The notes below the pieces were generated by a model. That model searched no databases. It worked only from the letters and a program-made list of their open reading frames with translations, and was not told the DNA's origin. A program made the position numbers and the translations under genes. A DNA stretch of 64,000 bases, from NCBI RefSeq assembly GCF_017813335.1, contig NZ_JAGIYY010000011.1:62001-126000 (forward strand), read 5' to 3'. Source of the DNA: Tianweitania sediminis (GTDB lineage Bacteria; Pseudomonadota; Alphaproteobacteria; Rhizobiales; Rhizobiaceae). This document shows positions 1 to 8,539 of the stretch, piece after piece; positions within the stretch are counted from its first letter, which is position 1; each line of letters starts with the position of its first letter.

Positions 1-2415
1 GGGATCTTCCGGCCAAACATGCTTGGGATAGCGTCCACGCATCTCTGAGCGGACATCTGCCCAGGAGCCTTGCCAGAAGCCCGGGAGATCGCGCGTGGTC
101 TGAATCGGGCGATGCGCCGGCGACAGAAGCTCGAGCGTGAGCGGCACGGTGCCACTGGCCACCGCCGGGTGTTCGGTCAAGCCGAACAGTTCCTGCACCC
201 GAATGGCCAGAACGGGCCATTCGCCATCCCATCGGATCGGCACCCGGCTGCCGGATGGGGCATCGAAGTGGGTCGGCGCAATGGCGTCCAGTTGGCGTTG
301 CAGATCGAAGGGAATGCGGCTGCGCAGCCCTTCGCTGACCGCAGCTGCCGGGATCCGCGCAAAGGATGCCTCGCCGGAAAGAAACGGCAGAAGCCAATCT
401 TCCAACGCACTCAACAGCGCGTCATCCGAAACGTCGGGCCAAGGTGCGCCCAGGCCGCGGTGGAGCCAGCTTAAGCGATGGCGCAGCGTGGCGGCGGCGT
501 CACTCCAAGGCAGAAGGTCCAGCCCGTGCGCGCGCAGGGCGCTTAGAACGGCCGCATCGGCCTGTGCTCCGCTCGGCGGCGGCAGCAGGCGTTCGGTCAG
601 CACAATGGCGCCCAAACGCTCCGTTTCGCGCACCCGCACGGCGCGGCGCGCGGCATCGAACTGTGTTTCGGTGCGGCGTTCGATCGTTTCCGCGAGGGCG
701 CCGCGAAGATCGGCTTCGGTGATTTCAGCCGCGGCCGCGACCCGTGCGTTTGCGGCAGCGCCTTGCAGGTCCGCCACCACAAGGAAGGGGGCGCGCGCCA
801 GCGGTTCAGTCAGTTCCAAGTTGGCGCCGCGCCCGTTGGCGAGAAGAAAGCGGCCGGTTTCGCCGCGCGCCTTGGCAACGCGATCGGGCCAGGCGTGAAG
901 CAGAAGCGGGCCCGCAGCGCGCGGCGCATCCACCGTCTGCGCTTGCCTGCCAGCGGATGCGGCCAGCCGCTTCGCCAACTGGCGGGCGGATTGCGCGCGC
1001 GGCGAGCGATCCGATCGGAAGCGCTGCCAGCGCGCATCGAGATCCACCGCATTGCCGCCCAACCCGCGTTCGGTGAGCAGAACCGCCAGTTCCGCCGCGG
1101 CCTCCGCCTGCCCGCTTTGCGCGGCTTGTGCCACCATGTGGGCCAGACGGACTGGCAAGGCGAGCTTGCGCATCGCGGCGCCCGCTTCCGTCAACCGGCC
1201 GTTCCCATCAAGGGCACCGAGGTTCTCCAGCAAGGTACGGGCTTCGGCAAGCGCGGGAGCTGGCGGCGGGTCAAGAAAAGCAAGCGCCCCGGGATCCGCC
1301 ACGCCAAAGGCCGCGCAGTCCAAGAGCAGGCCCGACAGGTCCGCTTCCAGGATTTCCGGCGTGGTGAAGGGCGGCAGCGCTGGTGTTTGGCCGCTGTGCC
1401 ACAATCGGATTGCAACACCGGGTTCGGTTCGCCCGGCGCGGCCGGCGCGCTGATCGGCCGAGGCGCGCGAAACCCGCACGGTTTCAAGACGGGTCAAACC
1501 GGAGGCGGGCTCGTAGCGCGGCACGCGGGCAAGGCCACTGTCGATCACCAACCGCACGCCATCGATCGTGATGGATGTTTCGGCGATTGCCGTTGCAAGC
1601 ACGACCTTGCGCCGGCCGGGGACTGCGGGGCGGATCGCCAGGTCCTGCGCACGACCGTCCATGGCGCCGAACAGCGGCATCACATCGACGCTTTCGGGCA
1701 GCGAAACGAGCCGCTCGGCGGTGCGTTCAATCTCGCGCTGGCCCGGCAAAAAAGCGAGAATGCTGCCGCCTTCGGTGGCCAGCGCTTCACGCACGGCGCG
1801 CGCAACGGCATCCTCGATGCGGTCGTGGGGATCGCGCGGCTGGTAGCGGGTTTCAACGGGAAAGGCGCGGCCTTCGCTGCGGAGAACCGGCACATCGCCG
1901 AGGAGAGCGGCGACGCGGGCGCCGTCGATCGTGGCGGACATCACGAGGAGGCGCAGGTCCGGTCGCAGCGCGCCCTGCACATCCAGCGCGAGCGCCAGCC
2001 CAAAATCGCCATCCAGCGAGCGCTCGTGAAACTCGTCGAACAGGATGCAGGCGACACCCGACAGTTCGGGATCTTCCAGGATCATGCGCGACAGGATGCT
2101 TTCGGTGACAACCAGGATCTTGGTCGCGGCCGAGCGCCGGCTTTCCATGCGCATGGCATAGCCGATGGTTGAGCCCGGCTCCTCGCCGAGAAGGGAGGCC
2201 ATGCGGCGGGCTGCGGCGCGGGCTGCGAGGCGCCGGGGTTCCAGGAGGAGGATCGTGCCTTCGCCGCGCCAAGGGGCATCGAGGAGGGCCAAGGGAATCA
2301 GCGTGGTCTTGCCGGCGCCAGGCGGTGCCACAAGCACGGCGGAGCTGCCGCTTTCGAGTGCCGCCAGCAGGTCGGGCAGAACCGCTGTGACCGGAAGCGC
2401 GGGCAGTTCGATCAT
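1..2415 (-). CDS. hrpB: ATP-dependent helicase HrpB (3' end beyond window)
   Basis: This is a DExH-box (DEAH/RHA-type) helicase of the HrpB family; its physiological role is poorly defined. The open frame covers 805 codons with no stop before the window edge. The family is about 820 residues, so only the last few residues are missing. Visible motifs include a Walker A loop (APPGAGKTT, about residues 32-40), motif II DEFHER, motif III SATIDG and motif VI QRAGRAGRTEPG. The C-terminal part carries the HrpB-specific domain and reaches the near-terminal RGRYPKHVWPEDP segment typical of HrpB. The ATG overlaps the stop of the upstream ABC ATPase gene (ATGA), suggesting translational coupling to the ynj-type operon. 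The long plus-strand open frame opposite it is a high-GC shadow. Confidence 0.95.
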   Translation of the reverse strand, partial: MIELPALPVTAVLPDLLAALESGSSAVLVAPPGAGKTTLIPLALLDAPWRGEGTILLLEPRRLAARAAARRMASLLGEEPGSTIGYAMRMESRRSAATKILVVTESILSRMILEDPELSGVACILFDEFHERSLDGDFGLALALDVQGALRPDLRLLVMSATIDGARVAALLGDVPVLRSEGRAFPVETRYQPRDPHDRIEDAVARAVREALATEGGSILAFLPGQREIERTAERLVSLPESVDVMPLFGAMDGRAQDLAIRPAVPGRRKVVLATAIAETSITIDGVRLVIDSGLARVPRYEPASGLTRLETVRVSRASADQRAGRAGRTEPGVAIRLWHSGQTPALPPFTTPEILEADLSGLLLDCAAFGVADPGALAFLDPPPAPALAEARTLLENLGALDGNGRLTEAGAAMRKLALPVRLAHMVAQAAQSGQAEAAAELAVLLTERGLGGNAVDLDARWQRFRSDRSPRAQSARQLAKRLAASAGRQAQTVDAPRAAGPLLLHAWPDRVAKARGETGRFLLANGRGANLELTEPLARAPFLVVADLQGAAANARVAAAAEITEADLRGALAETIERRTETQFDAARRAVRVRETERLGAIVLTERLLPPPSGAQADAAVLSALRAHGLDLLPWSDAAATLRHRLSWLHRGLGAPWPDVSDDALLSALEDWLLPFLSGEASFARIPAAAVSEGLRSRIPFDLQRQLDAIAPTHFDAPSGSRVPIRWDGEWPVLAIRVQELFGLTEHPAVASGTVPLTLELLSPAHRPIQTTRDLPGFWQGSWADVRSEMRGRYPKHVWPEDP

Positions 2416-3044
2416 GCGCCGATCCGCAGCAGCGTGCCACCAGCGGCATCCGCATCAGCCTGGTCATGGGTCACAAGCAGAACCGGAAGGTTGCGTGCGC
2501 GCGCTTCGGCGAAAACAAGATCGCGCATGGCCCGGCGCAGCGGTGCATCGAGCTTGGAAAAGGGCTCATCGAGAAGCAGCGCATGGGGCGCGGATAACAG
2601 GACGCGGGCCAGTGCGACGCGCGCCTTCTGACCGCCGGAAAGGGTTGCCGGATCGCGGTTCCCCAGGCCGCCGAGTTCGAACTGGTCGAGTGCGACGTCA
2701 ACAGCGTGCCGACGCGCATCGCGCCCCCTGACATGGGGGGCCAAGCCGAACAGGAGATTGCCTTCCACCGTCATGTGCGGAAACAGAAGTGGATCCTGGA
2801 ACAGGATGCCGGCACGCCGCTCTTCGGCCGGCAGGTCCGTGACATCGCGACCGTTGATCCAGACGCGGCCAGCGGCTTGGAAGGATGGATCGAGAAAGCC
2901 GCCGACATAGGCGAGCAGGGTCGACTTGCCGGAACCGGACGGACCCATCACGGTCAAAACCGAGCCCGGCACGACCACCTCTGTCAGGCTCACGAGCGTA
3001 TGCCCGTCGAGCGCAATCGCGACTTGGTCGAGCTTCAGTTCCAA
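2412..3044 (-). CDS. ABC transporter ATP-binding protein, YnjD type
   Basis: This 210-residue cytoplasmic ATPase should energise the adjacent fused permease. It has Walker A GPSGSGKST (about residues 34-42), signature LSGGQKARVALARVL and Walker B HALLLDEPFSKLD, followed by the H-loop VTHDQ. It is short, lacking any C-terminal regulatory domain. The only in-frame start at the right length is TTG, preceded by AGGA that overlaps the permease stop codon. Together with the downstream-encoded partners it makes a YnjBCD-type importer. The substrate of that family has not been established; relatedness to thiamine and iron(III) ABC families is only suggestive. Confidence 0.85.
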   Translation of the reverse strand: MELKLDQVAIALDGHTLVSLTEVVVPGSVLTVMGPSGSGKSTLLAYVGGFLDPSFQAAGRVWINGRDVTDLPAEERRAGILFQDPLLFPHMTVEGNLLFGLAPHVRGRDARRHAVDVALDQFELGGLGNRDPATLSGGQKARVALARVLLSAPHALLLDEPFSKLDAPLRRAMRDLVFAEARARNLPVLLVTHDQADADAAGGTLLRIGA

Positions 3045-3053
3045 CCGTTCATC

Positions 3054-4730
3054 CTAGACCCGCACTGCGCGGAAGCGCCGGAATACCAGCGCCGGCACGA
3101 GCGTGGCAACGAGGAAGCCAACGAAGGGCAGGATCATCTGAACAAAGGTCCAGACTCCAATCACGCGGCGATTGCCGCCGGAAGCGAGCGCCACGGCCTC
3201 CGTGGTGACGGTGGTGAGGCGCCCTGCCCCGATCAGCACCGTCGGCAGGTATTGGCCGACCGAGACGGCGAAGCCGATGGCCGCTGCCGTCAGAAGTGCG
3301 CGCAGGAGAAGCGGCATGCGCACCGTCCAGAAGGCGCGGCGGCGCGAGCGCCCAAGGCCGCGCGCGACCTGCTCGTAGCGGCGATCAAGAGAGCGCCAAG
3401 GATCGGACAAGGATAGAAAGACATAGGGCAGAACGAAGACGAGGTGCACGAACACCAGGGCGGCAAGCGTTGCCTGGAGGTCAACCGACACAAAGGCGAG
3501 CTGCAGCCCGAACAGAAAAGCGGGCTGAGGGATGATGAGCGGCAGGTAGATCATCCAAAGGGCGGCGCGGCCTGCCGGGCGGCCGCGGCGGTCCTCGTTG
3601 GCAAGGCAAAGCACAGCCAGCGCAACGGCGAGGAGCGTGGCGGACGCAGCCACGATCAGCGTGGTGAGCAGCGGGTTCGACAAGCGAGGCAGCACGCTTT
3701 CCCAACCGCGCAGGGTGAGGGATTGCGGCAGCAGGTCCGGGAAGGTCCAAAGACCGGCAATCGACCAGATGGCGAGGGTCAGAAGGCCCAGAAACACGGC
3801 GCCGGCGGAAGCGGCAAGCCCGGCGGCGGCAACAATTCGCACCGCACGGTCGTGACGAAAGCGACGGCCAGACGTCGCCACCCTGTCGCGCAGGAAAGCG
3901 CCCCCTTGTTCCAGGCCGATCCACACGAGCAAGACGCCAAGCGTGACGCCAAGCTGAAGCAGCGCGCCGGCTGCGGCGGCAAAACGCAGGGTGAGATCCG
4001 GGTCGGTGATCCATTGCAGCAAACGCGGCGCGAGGGTTGGCGGCAACGTCGGCCCCAGAATGGCTGCGACGTCGACCACGGACGACGAAAACGCGAGAAC
4101 GGCAAAAATGCCCAAGCGGATCTGCCTGTAGATCGCCGGCCATAAGGCAAGGAGAAAGCCGGCCGTGCGTCCGAACCCCAACGCTGCCACCACGGCGCGG
4201 CCACGCTGCGCCTCGACCTGCGGAAGGGCGGCCAGCGTGATCAAAAGGAGAAATGGGATCTCCTTGAGCATCAGGCCCGCGATCATCGACAGGCCCCAAG
4301 AATCATTGGGGATGAGGACGTTGGGCGGGGCGGTCCACCCGGTCAGTTCAGGCGAAAGGAGGCGCGCCAGAAAGCCGGATGGAGCGATCAGAAAGGCAAA
4401 CCCGAAAGCTGCGGCTGCATGGGGAACCGACAACAAGGGCGCGATCGTGCGCTGCAAGCGTTTGAAGGTGTGCGTGCCGCTCCAGCCGGCCACGAACAGC
4501 ATCACCACGAAAAGGGAGCCCGCGCCGGATGCGAGGCCGATCCAGAAGCTCAGAGCCGCCGATCGCCAGACGCCCGGCATCGCAAGAAGCTGTTCGAGAG
4601 GTGCAAGGCTCGGCGTGACACCGCCCAAGGCGGGCAGGATGCCGAAGGCCGGCAGGATCGTGCCGAGGAGGCCAATCAGCACCGGCAGCCCCAGCAGCAG
4701 AACAGCCAGCGGCGGTCCGAGCCGGGTCAC
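3054..4730 (-). CDS. ABC transporter permease, YnjC type (fused double permease)
   Basis: This large integral inner-membrane protein of 558 residues contains two consecutive binding-protein-dependent permease halves, as in E. coli YnjC (about 510 residues) and FbpB-like permeases. Hydrophobic segments start at once (LAVLLLGLPVLIGLLG) and recur throughout. EAA-like loops fall in the middle of each half, for example GLGRSRRRAFWTVRMPLLL in the second half. A longer frame exists upstream but overlaps the binding-protein gene by about 90 bases. I chose GTG at 4730 because it has an AGG seven bases upstream and begins just after the ynjB stop. Order binding protein, permease, ATPase indicates one operon. 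Confidence 0.88.
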   Translation of the reverse strand: MTRLGPPLAVLLLGLPVLIGLLGTILPAFGILPALGGVTPSLAPLEQLLAMPGVWRSAALSFWIGLASGAGSLFVVMLFVAGWSGTHTFKRLQRTIAPLLSVPHAAAAFGFAFLIAPSGFLARLLSPELTGWTAPPNVLIPNDSWGLSMIAGLMLKEIPFLLLITLAALPQVEAQRGRAVVAALGFGRTAGFLLALWPAIYRQIRLGIFAVLAFSSSVVDVAAILGPTLPPTLAPRLLQWITDPDLTLRFAAAAGALLQLGVTLGVLLVWIGLEQGGAFLRDRVATSGRRFRHDRAVRIVAAAGLAASAGAVFLGLLTLAIWSIAGLWTFPDLLPQSLTLRGWESVLPRLSNPLLTTLIVAASATLLAVALAVLCLANEDRRGRPAGRAALWMIYLPLIIPQPAFLFGLQLAFVSVDLQATLAALVFVHLVFVLPYVFLSLSDPWRSLDRRYEQVARGLGRSRRRAFWTVRMPLLLRALLTAAAIGFAVSVGQYLPTVLIGAGRLTTVTTEAVALASGGNRRVIGVWTFVQMILPFVGFLVATLVPALVFRRFRAVRV

Positions 4731-4749
4731 TTGGGCGCCTGAGAAGGGT

Positions 4750-5973
4750 TCAGTTGCCGGCGCCGTAGCGCCGCGTCCATTCCGCTTCGACGGCGTCCAT
4801 CCAGCTCGGGTGCGGCTCGTCCAAAGCGGGCCCGAGTTCATCCGGCTTCAGGGTCGCCGGCCCAAGATCAATGGCTTCAAAGCGGGCGCGGTCTTCCGGG
4901 GTGAGCTTATCCAGCGCGAGAACTGTCGGGTCGCCCCAATAGGTTGGGTCCTGCTTGCGAGCCTGGGCTTCCGGAGAAAGGAGGAAATTCGCCGTCACCA
5001 TGGAACCGGCTTTCGCGGCCGCGTTGAAAGGGATCGCTACGAAATGCGTGTTGCCGAGCGTTCCTTCCGGAAAGGTGAAAGAGCGCACCGTGTCCGGCAG
5101 TTCGCCCGCGGCAATCGCGCTTTGCGCTTCCGAGGGATTGAAGGCGAAGATGATGTCGACCTCGTTGTCGGCCAGCAGTTGCTTCATCGCCGGATAGTTC
5201 TGGGCGAAGGCCTGGCCTCCGCGCCACAGCAGGGGGTTCAGTTCATCGAGGAAGGACCACAAGGGCGCGGTCACCTCGTTGAAGGTTGCGGGATCGGCGG
5301 GCTTCGAGAGCACAGCCGGATCCTCGACGCGCTCGATGAGCACCTGCTTGAGAAAAGAGGAGCCGATGAAATCCGGTGGCTGCGGATAGGTGAAACGGCC
5401 GGGGTGGCTGCGCGCCCAATCAAGCAGTGCTGCGGAGGAGGTTGGAAGCGAGCCTGCCGCCGTGCGCGCGCTGTCGTGGAAGAAGACCAGCTTGGCCATG
5501 CCCCAAGGGCTTTCCTGGCCTTCCACGGGAACGGTGAAGTCGGTGCGGATGGTGGGCTTGTTTTCCGTGTCCGCCAGGGCAAAGTTCGGCAGCTGCTCTG
5601 CCCAGGCGTTTCCGAGCAGGAGATCCGCATCCTTCATGGCGGCGAAATTCTCGCCGTTGATCCAGACAAGATCGACGCTGCCGCCTTCTGTCCGCCCGGC
5701 GGTTTTTTCCGCCAGGACCGTGGCTACCGCGGTGGCCGTGTCTTCGAGCTTCACATGGACGAGCTCGATGTCGAAGCGGCGTTTCAGCTCACCGGCGGCC
5801 CATTGCAGGTAGGCGTTGATGTTTTCCGCGCCGCCCCAGGCGTTGAAGAAAACCTTCTGTCCGCGCGCTTCGGCAACAACTCCGTCCCAATTCCGCGGGT
5901 CCGGATCAGCAGCGGTTGCTGCCCCCGCGGTAGCGCCGAACAGGGCGGCTGCGAGAGCCAGAGCTTTGAACAT
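4750..5973 (-). CDS. ABC transporter substrate-binding protein, YnjB type
   Basis: This is a periplasmic binding protein of 407 residues resembling YnjB (COG4134). It begins with a Sec signal peptide (MFKALALAAALFGATAGAATA, cleaved near residue 21-22), then the DPRNWDGVVAEARGQKVFFN block. The segments WGGAENINAYLQWAAGEL and VDLVWINGENFAAMKDADLL are typical of this family. The ATG at 5973 has a strong AGGA Shine-Dalgarno nine bases upstream, better than an in-frame start 48 bases further up. It is the first gene of the operon and lies next to a 9-bp inverted repeat. No TPP riboswitch signature is seen in the leader, so thiamine should not be assumed as ligand. Confidence 0.88.
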   Translation of the reverse strand: MFKALALAAALFGATAGAATAADPDPRNWDGVVAEARGQKVFFNAWGGAENINAYLQWAAGELKRRFDIELVHVKLEDTATAVATVLAEKTAGRTEGGSVDLVWINGENFAAMKDADLLLGNAWAEQLPNFALADTENKPTIRTDFTVPVEGQESPWGMAKLVFFHDSARTAAGSLPTSSAALLDWARSHPGRFTYPQPPDFIGSSFLKQVLIERVEDPAVLSKPADPATFNEVTAPLWSFLDELNPLLWRGGQAFAQNYPAMKQLLADNEVDIIFAFNPSEAQSAIAAGELPDTVRSFTFPEGTLGNTHFVAIPFNAAAKAGSMVTANFLLSPEAQARKQDPTYWGDPTVLALDKLTPEDRARFEAIDLGPATLKPDELGPALDEPHPSWMDAVEAEWTRRYGAGN

Positions 5974-6000
5974 GAAGGTCCTCCAGACGGCCGCAGCCGA

Positions 6001-6034
6001 ACGCACCCACAGGTAAACCAACCGATGGGTGCGT
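6001..6034. promoter_or_regulatory. Inverted repeat upstream of ynjB-type operon
   Basis: Nine-base arms ACGCACCCA (6001-6009) and TGGGTGCGT (6026-6034) are perfectly complementary around a 16-base spacer. The repeat sits 28-61 bases before the ynjB-type start. It could be an operator or, in RNA, a leader hairpin. No known regulator consensus is recognised, and the arms carry no poly-U tail as a terminator would. Confidence 0.45.
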
Positions 6035-6104
6035 CAACGTCCTGGCCGACAGCCCTCGTCACATTTACGCGACGGAAAGCGCCGGAAGATCCGCTTTAAG
6101 AAAC

Positions 6105-6590
6105 TTACTCGCCGTTGTCGGCGGAGTCCGCGTTGAGGAGGCCGTAGCTGGTTTCGCCGAGCCTGTTGAACAGGTCGAGCTGCGTTTCCAGGAAGTCGAT
6201 GTGGCCCTCTTCGTCGCGCAGAAGCTCTTCAAAAAGCATCTTCGTGACGTAATCGCCCAGTTCGTCGCAGATTTCGCGCGAGCGCTTGTAGGAGGTGCGG
6301 GCGTCATATTCGCCGGCAAGGTCTGCTTCCAGAACTTCCTTGACGTTCTGGCCGATGCGCAGCGGCCCGACCTTCTGGAGGTTGGGATGACCTTCAAGGA
6401 AGATGATCCGCTCGATGATGCGATCGGCGTGATGCATTTCCTCGATGGATTCTTTGCGCTCCTTCTTGGCGAGCTTCTTGAAGCCCCAGTCGTCGAGCAG
6501 ACGGTAGTGCAGCCAGTACTGGTTGACGGCACCGAGCTCGAGAAACAAAGCCTCGTTAAGCCGCTCGATGATCTGTGGTTCGCCCTTCAT
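6105..6590 (-). CDS. bfr: Bacterioferritin
   Basis: This is the iron-storage ferritin subunit, 161 residues, which forms 24-meric cages that oxidise and store iron and usually bind haem between subunits. All diiron ferroxidase ligands are visible at canonical positions: Glu18, Glu51, His54, Glu94, Glu127 and His130. The haem-ligand Met52 sits in EEMHH. The ATG at 6590 is chosen because [12 protein letters not shown] is the conserved N-terminus and GGGAG lies nine bases upstream. The start lies inside the 3' end of the bfd gene, an overlap of 35 bases, indicating tight coupling with its reductase partner. Iron-dependent control is likely. Confidence 0.96.
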   Translation of the reverse strand: MKGEPQIIERLNEALFLELGAVNQYWLHYRLLDDWGFKKLAKKERKESIEEMHHADRIIERIIFLEGHPNLQKVGPLRIGQNVKEVLEADLAGEYDARTSYKRSREICDELGDYVTKMLFEELLRDEEGHIDFLETQLDLFNRLGETSYGLLNADSADNGE

Positions 6591-6867
6591 AGCGATTGCT
6601 CCCGAATTGATCGCGCAGTCCGCGCACGCGATCGAGATGTGAAACGACATCACCCGCGTCGCTTGCAGAGCGCGCGTGGTAATTTTCGGTGACCCGAATG
6701 ATCGTTTCCACCACATTTGGGAAACAGCCGCAACACCGACCGCGCTTGGCGAGGTGGTGATACACCTTTGCCGGCACGATCAGATGCCAAGGATCCGCGT
6801 CCAGGAGTTCGAGAATCGCGTTCTCGATCTCCTTTTCGGTGATGATGTTACAATGACAAACCAGCAT
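6556..6867 (-). CDS. bfd: Bacterioferritin-associated ferredoxin (Bfd-like)
   Basis: This is a small [2Fe-2S] protein of 103 residues. Bfd donates electrons to bacterioferritin haem to release stored iron. Cluster ligands are Cys4 and Cys6 (MLVCHCN) with Cys45 and Cys48 in GRCCGC; there is an extra Cys46. The spacing between cysteine pairs is a few residues longer than in E. coli Bfd, and a C-terminal tail of roughly 35 residues overlaps the bfr start. The tail may be dispensable. The overlap with bfr supports function as its redox partner. Confidence 0.88.
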   Translation of the reverse strand: MLVCHCNIITEKEIENAILELLDADPWHLIVPAKVYHHLAKRGRCCGCFPNVVETIIRVTENYHARSASDAGDVVSHLDRVRGLRDQFGSNRYEGRTTDHRAA

Positions 6868-6972
6868 TCCACTTCACCATTTCCCTTCGGGATCGCTCGC
6901 GGAAGCGGTCACCTTCGGTACCCTCACCTGCCTGCCCGGGAGTTGGGCGGACGGTGAAACTCGTTTTCGGCC

Positions 6973-7116
6973 CTAGCGCGCGCCTTCGACCTGCGTTGCG
7001 AACGTCACCTGCACCGGTTTTTTTGTGTCGACTGCGTTTGCTGGAAGCAGAAACACCGCTGCCGTCAGCACCAGCGTGGCCATGAATGCGGACAATCTTG
7101 CCGTCTTGAGCGTCAC
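6973..7116 (-). CDS. Candidate small secreted or membrane peptide (47 aa)
   Basis: A short open frame begins with GTG and has a strong GGGAGG Shine-Dalgarno seven to eight bases upstream. It encodes a basic N-terminus followed by a hydrophobic stretch (FMATLVLTAAVFLLPANA) and a short polar tail (VDTKKPVQVTFATQVEGAR). This looks like a signal peptide or single membrane anchor. I do not recognise the family. It precedes bfd by about 105 bases on the same strand and could belong to the iron-storage operon. It could also be a chance open frame. Confidence 0.4.
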   Translation of the reverse strand: MTLKTARLSAFMATLVLTAAVFLLPANAVDTKKPVQVTFATQVEGAR

Positions 7117-7590
7117 CGAAGCCTCCCGGTGAATGCGGCGGAGCGCGCGGACAGCGCCAAGCCTGCGTACGCGGGAGCGCGCGCGAAACACGGATGATCG
7201 AGATTGTTGGGAGCAGCCGGGCGCGGGTTCACGCAGCACCCCGCATGGGCGCCAGCCCGAGTTCCAGCGCACCATGGAGCGCGGCAAGGATCGACATTCT
7301 TCCTCCAATCCACCAGGTTCAAGGCCTGGACATCAAAGGCGCGCCGGATGCGCGACGCCTCATTTATGCGCCTCCAAGCCTAATCCTGTCAATGCCGCTC
7401 AGGTATAAAGCTCTTTCGAAACAAAGGTTTGGAATTATTCTAAACTGCAACTTGTTCACGCAGGCGTCACCTCAGGCCCGGCTTCCAGCTGCGGCGACGC
7501 ATTGCCCGGACAAGCTCCCCGTGGCAGGTAGCAGCCTTCAGCTGTCGCGGCGTTCTGCCCGGCATTTTTCCAGGTCGTTCAGGAAACGCC
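7117..7590. other. Intergenic region between iron and peptidase genes
   Basis: About 470 bases without a convincing gene on either strand. Short frames here lack ribosome binding sites and recognisable proteins. The only notable element is the iron-box palindrome at 7428-7444. The stretch around 7400-7450 is distinctly AT-richer than its surroundings, as expected for a promoter zone serving one or both divergent units. Confidence 0.5.
7428..7444. promoter_or_regulatory. Irr-type iron control element (ICE-like palindrome)
   Basis: The 17-base sequence TTTGGAATTATTCTAAA matches the rhizobial Irr box consensus TTTAGAA-N3-TTCTAAA with a single mismatch in the left arm. Irr is the haem-responsive iron regulator of Rhizobiales and bacterioferritin genes are among its known targets. 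The site lies about 560 bases upstream of bfd on the minus strand and about 150 bases upstream of the DacF-like gene on the plus strand, so the controlled unit is not certain. Confidence 0.5.
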
Positions 7591-8535
7591 ATGACCAAGC
7601 GAACCACGCTGCGGCTTCCCATGTCGATTGCCGCCGCCCTGCTTGCCGCGCTTGTTGCGGGCTGCAGCACCACCGGCTCCTCCGGCGGCGGCGCGGCCGG
7701 CCCGCGGCAATTTGCCATCGCTCCGCTGCCTTATGATCGTTACGCGGCCGTCGCGGTGGATGCCAGCAGCGGCCGGATGCTTTACGGCCATGATGAAACG
7801 GCTGCGCGCTATCCGGCGTCCCTGACCAAGATGATGACACTTTACATGCTGTTCGAGCAGATGGAGAGCGGACGGGTCAACAAGAACACGATCATCCCGA
7901 TTTCCGCTTATGCCGCATCGCGTCCGCCCACGAAGATGGGCCTGAAAGCCGGCGACGGCATCGATGTGGACTCCGCCGTGAAGGCGCTGGTGGTGCGCTC
8001 GGCCAATGACATCGCCACCGCGGTCGGCGAATTCATCGGTGGGTCAGAACAGCAGTTCGCCGCCATGATGACGGCTCGGGCGCAGGCGATCGGCATGCGC
8101 GACACCCGCTTCCGCAACGCGTCCGGCCTGCCGGATCCGCTGCAAACCACCACTGCGCGCGACATGGCAACGCTTGCGATGGCGTTGCGGCGCAAGTTTC
8201 CGCAATACTACGGCTACTTCTCCACCACCGAGTTCAGCTATCGCGGCAAGCAGATCCGCGGGCACAACAAGCTGGTGGGCGGTGTTTCCGGCGTGGACGG
8301 CCTGAAAACCGGCTATATCCGGGCTTCGGGCTTCAACGTCGCCACCTCCGTGACGCGCAACGGCCGGCGGATCGTCGTGGTGGTGATGGGGGCAAAAAGC
8401 GGCAATGAACGCAACGCCCATGTCGCCCAGATGATCGAGATGGCGCTGCCCGGTGGGTCCGGCAGCTTGCCCGGCGCGCTGGCCGTGCTCGACCCCGGCG
8501 CGCTGCCCGGGGTCGAACCGAACTGGGACGACTGA
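7591..8535 (+). CDS. D-alanyl-D-alanine carboxypeptidase (peptidase S11), lipoprotein
   Basis: This penicillin-binding DacF/DacA-type enzyme trims terminal D-Ala from peptidoglycan stem peptides in the periplasm. It has 314 residues. The N-terminus is a lipoprotein signal with lipobox LVAGC (Cys25) followed by a Ser/Gly-rich linker, so it is probably membrane-anchored. The S11 catalytic motifs are all present: SLTK (SxxK), SAN (SxN, in RSANDIATAVG) and KTG in GLKTGY. The ATG has AGGAA upstream. The gene converges with the copper chaperone gene with only four bases between stops. Confidence 0.92.
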   Translation: MTKRTTLRLPMSIAAALLAALVAGCSTTGSSGGGAAGPRQFAIAPLPYDRYAAVAVDASSGRMLYGHDETAARYPASLTKMMTLYMLFEQMESGRVNKNTIIPISAYAASRPPTKMGLKAGDGIDVDSAVKALVVRSANDIATAVGEFIGGSEQQFAAMMTARAQAIGMRDTRFRNASGLPDPLQTTTARDMATLAMALRRKFPQYYGYFSTTEFSYRGKQIRGHNKLVGGVSGVDGLKTGYIRASGFNVATSVTRNGRRIVVVVMGAKSGNERNAHVAQMIEMALPGGSGSLPGALAVLDPGALPGVEPNWDD

Positions 8536-8539
8536 GGGA

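Noticed and set aside
763-2172. 469-codon plus-strand open frame
   Set aside because: It lies entirely antisense to hrpB, whose helicase motifs are unmistakable; long shadow frames are expected at this GC content.
5974-6104. Thiamine (TPP) riboswitch before the ynjB-type gene
   Set aside because: The conserved TPP aptamer core was not found; only a simple inverted repeat is present.
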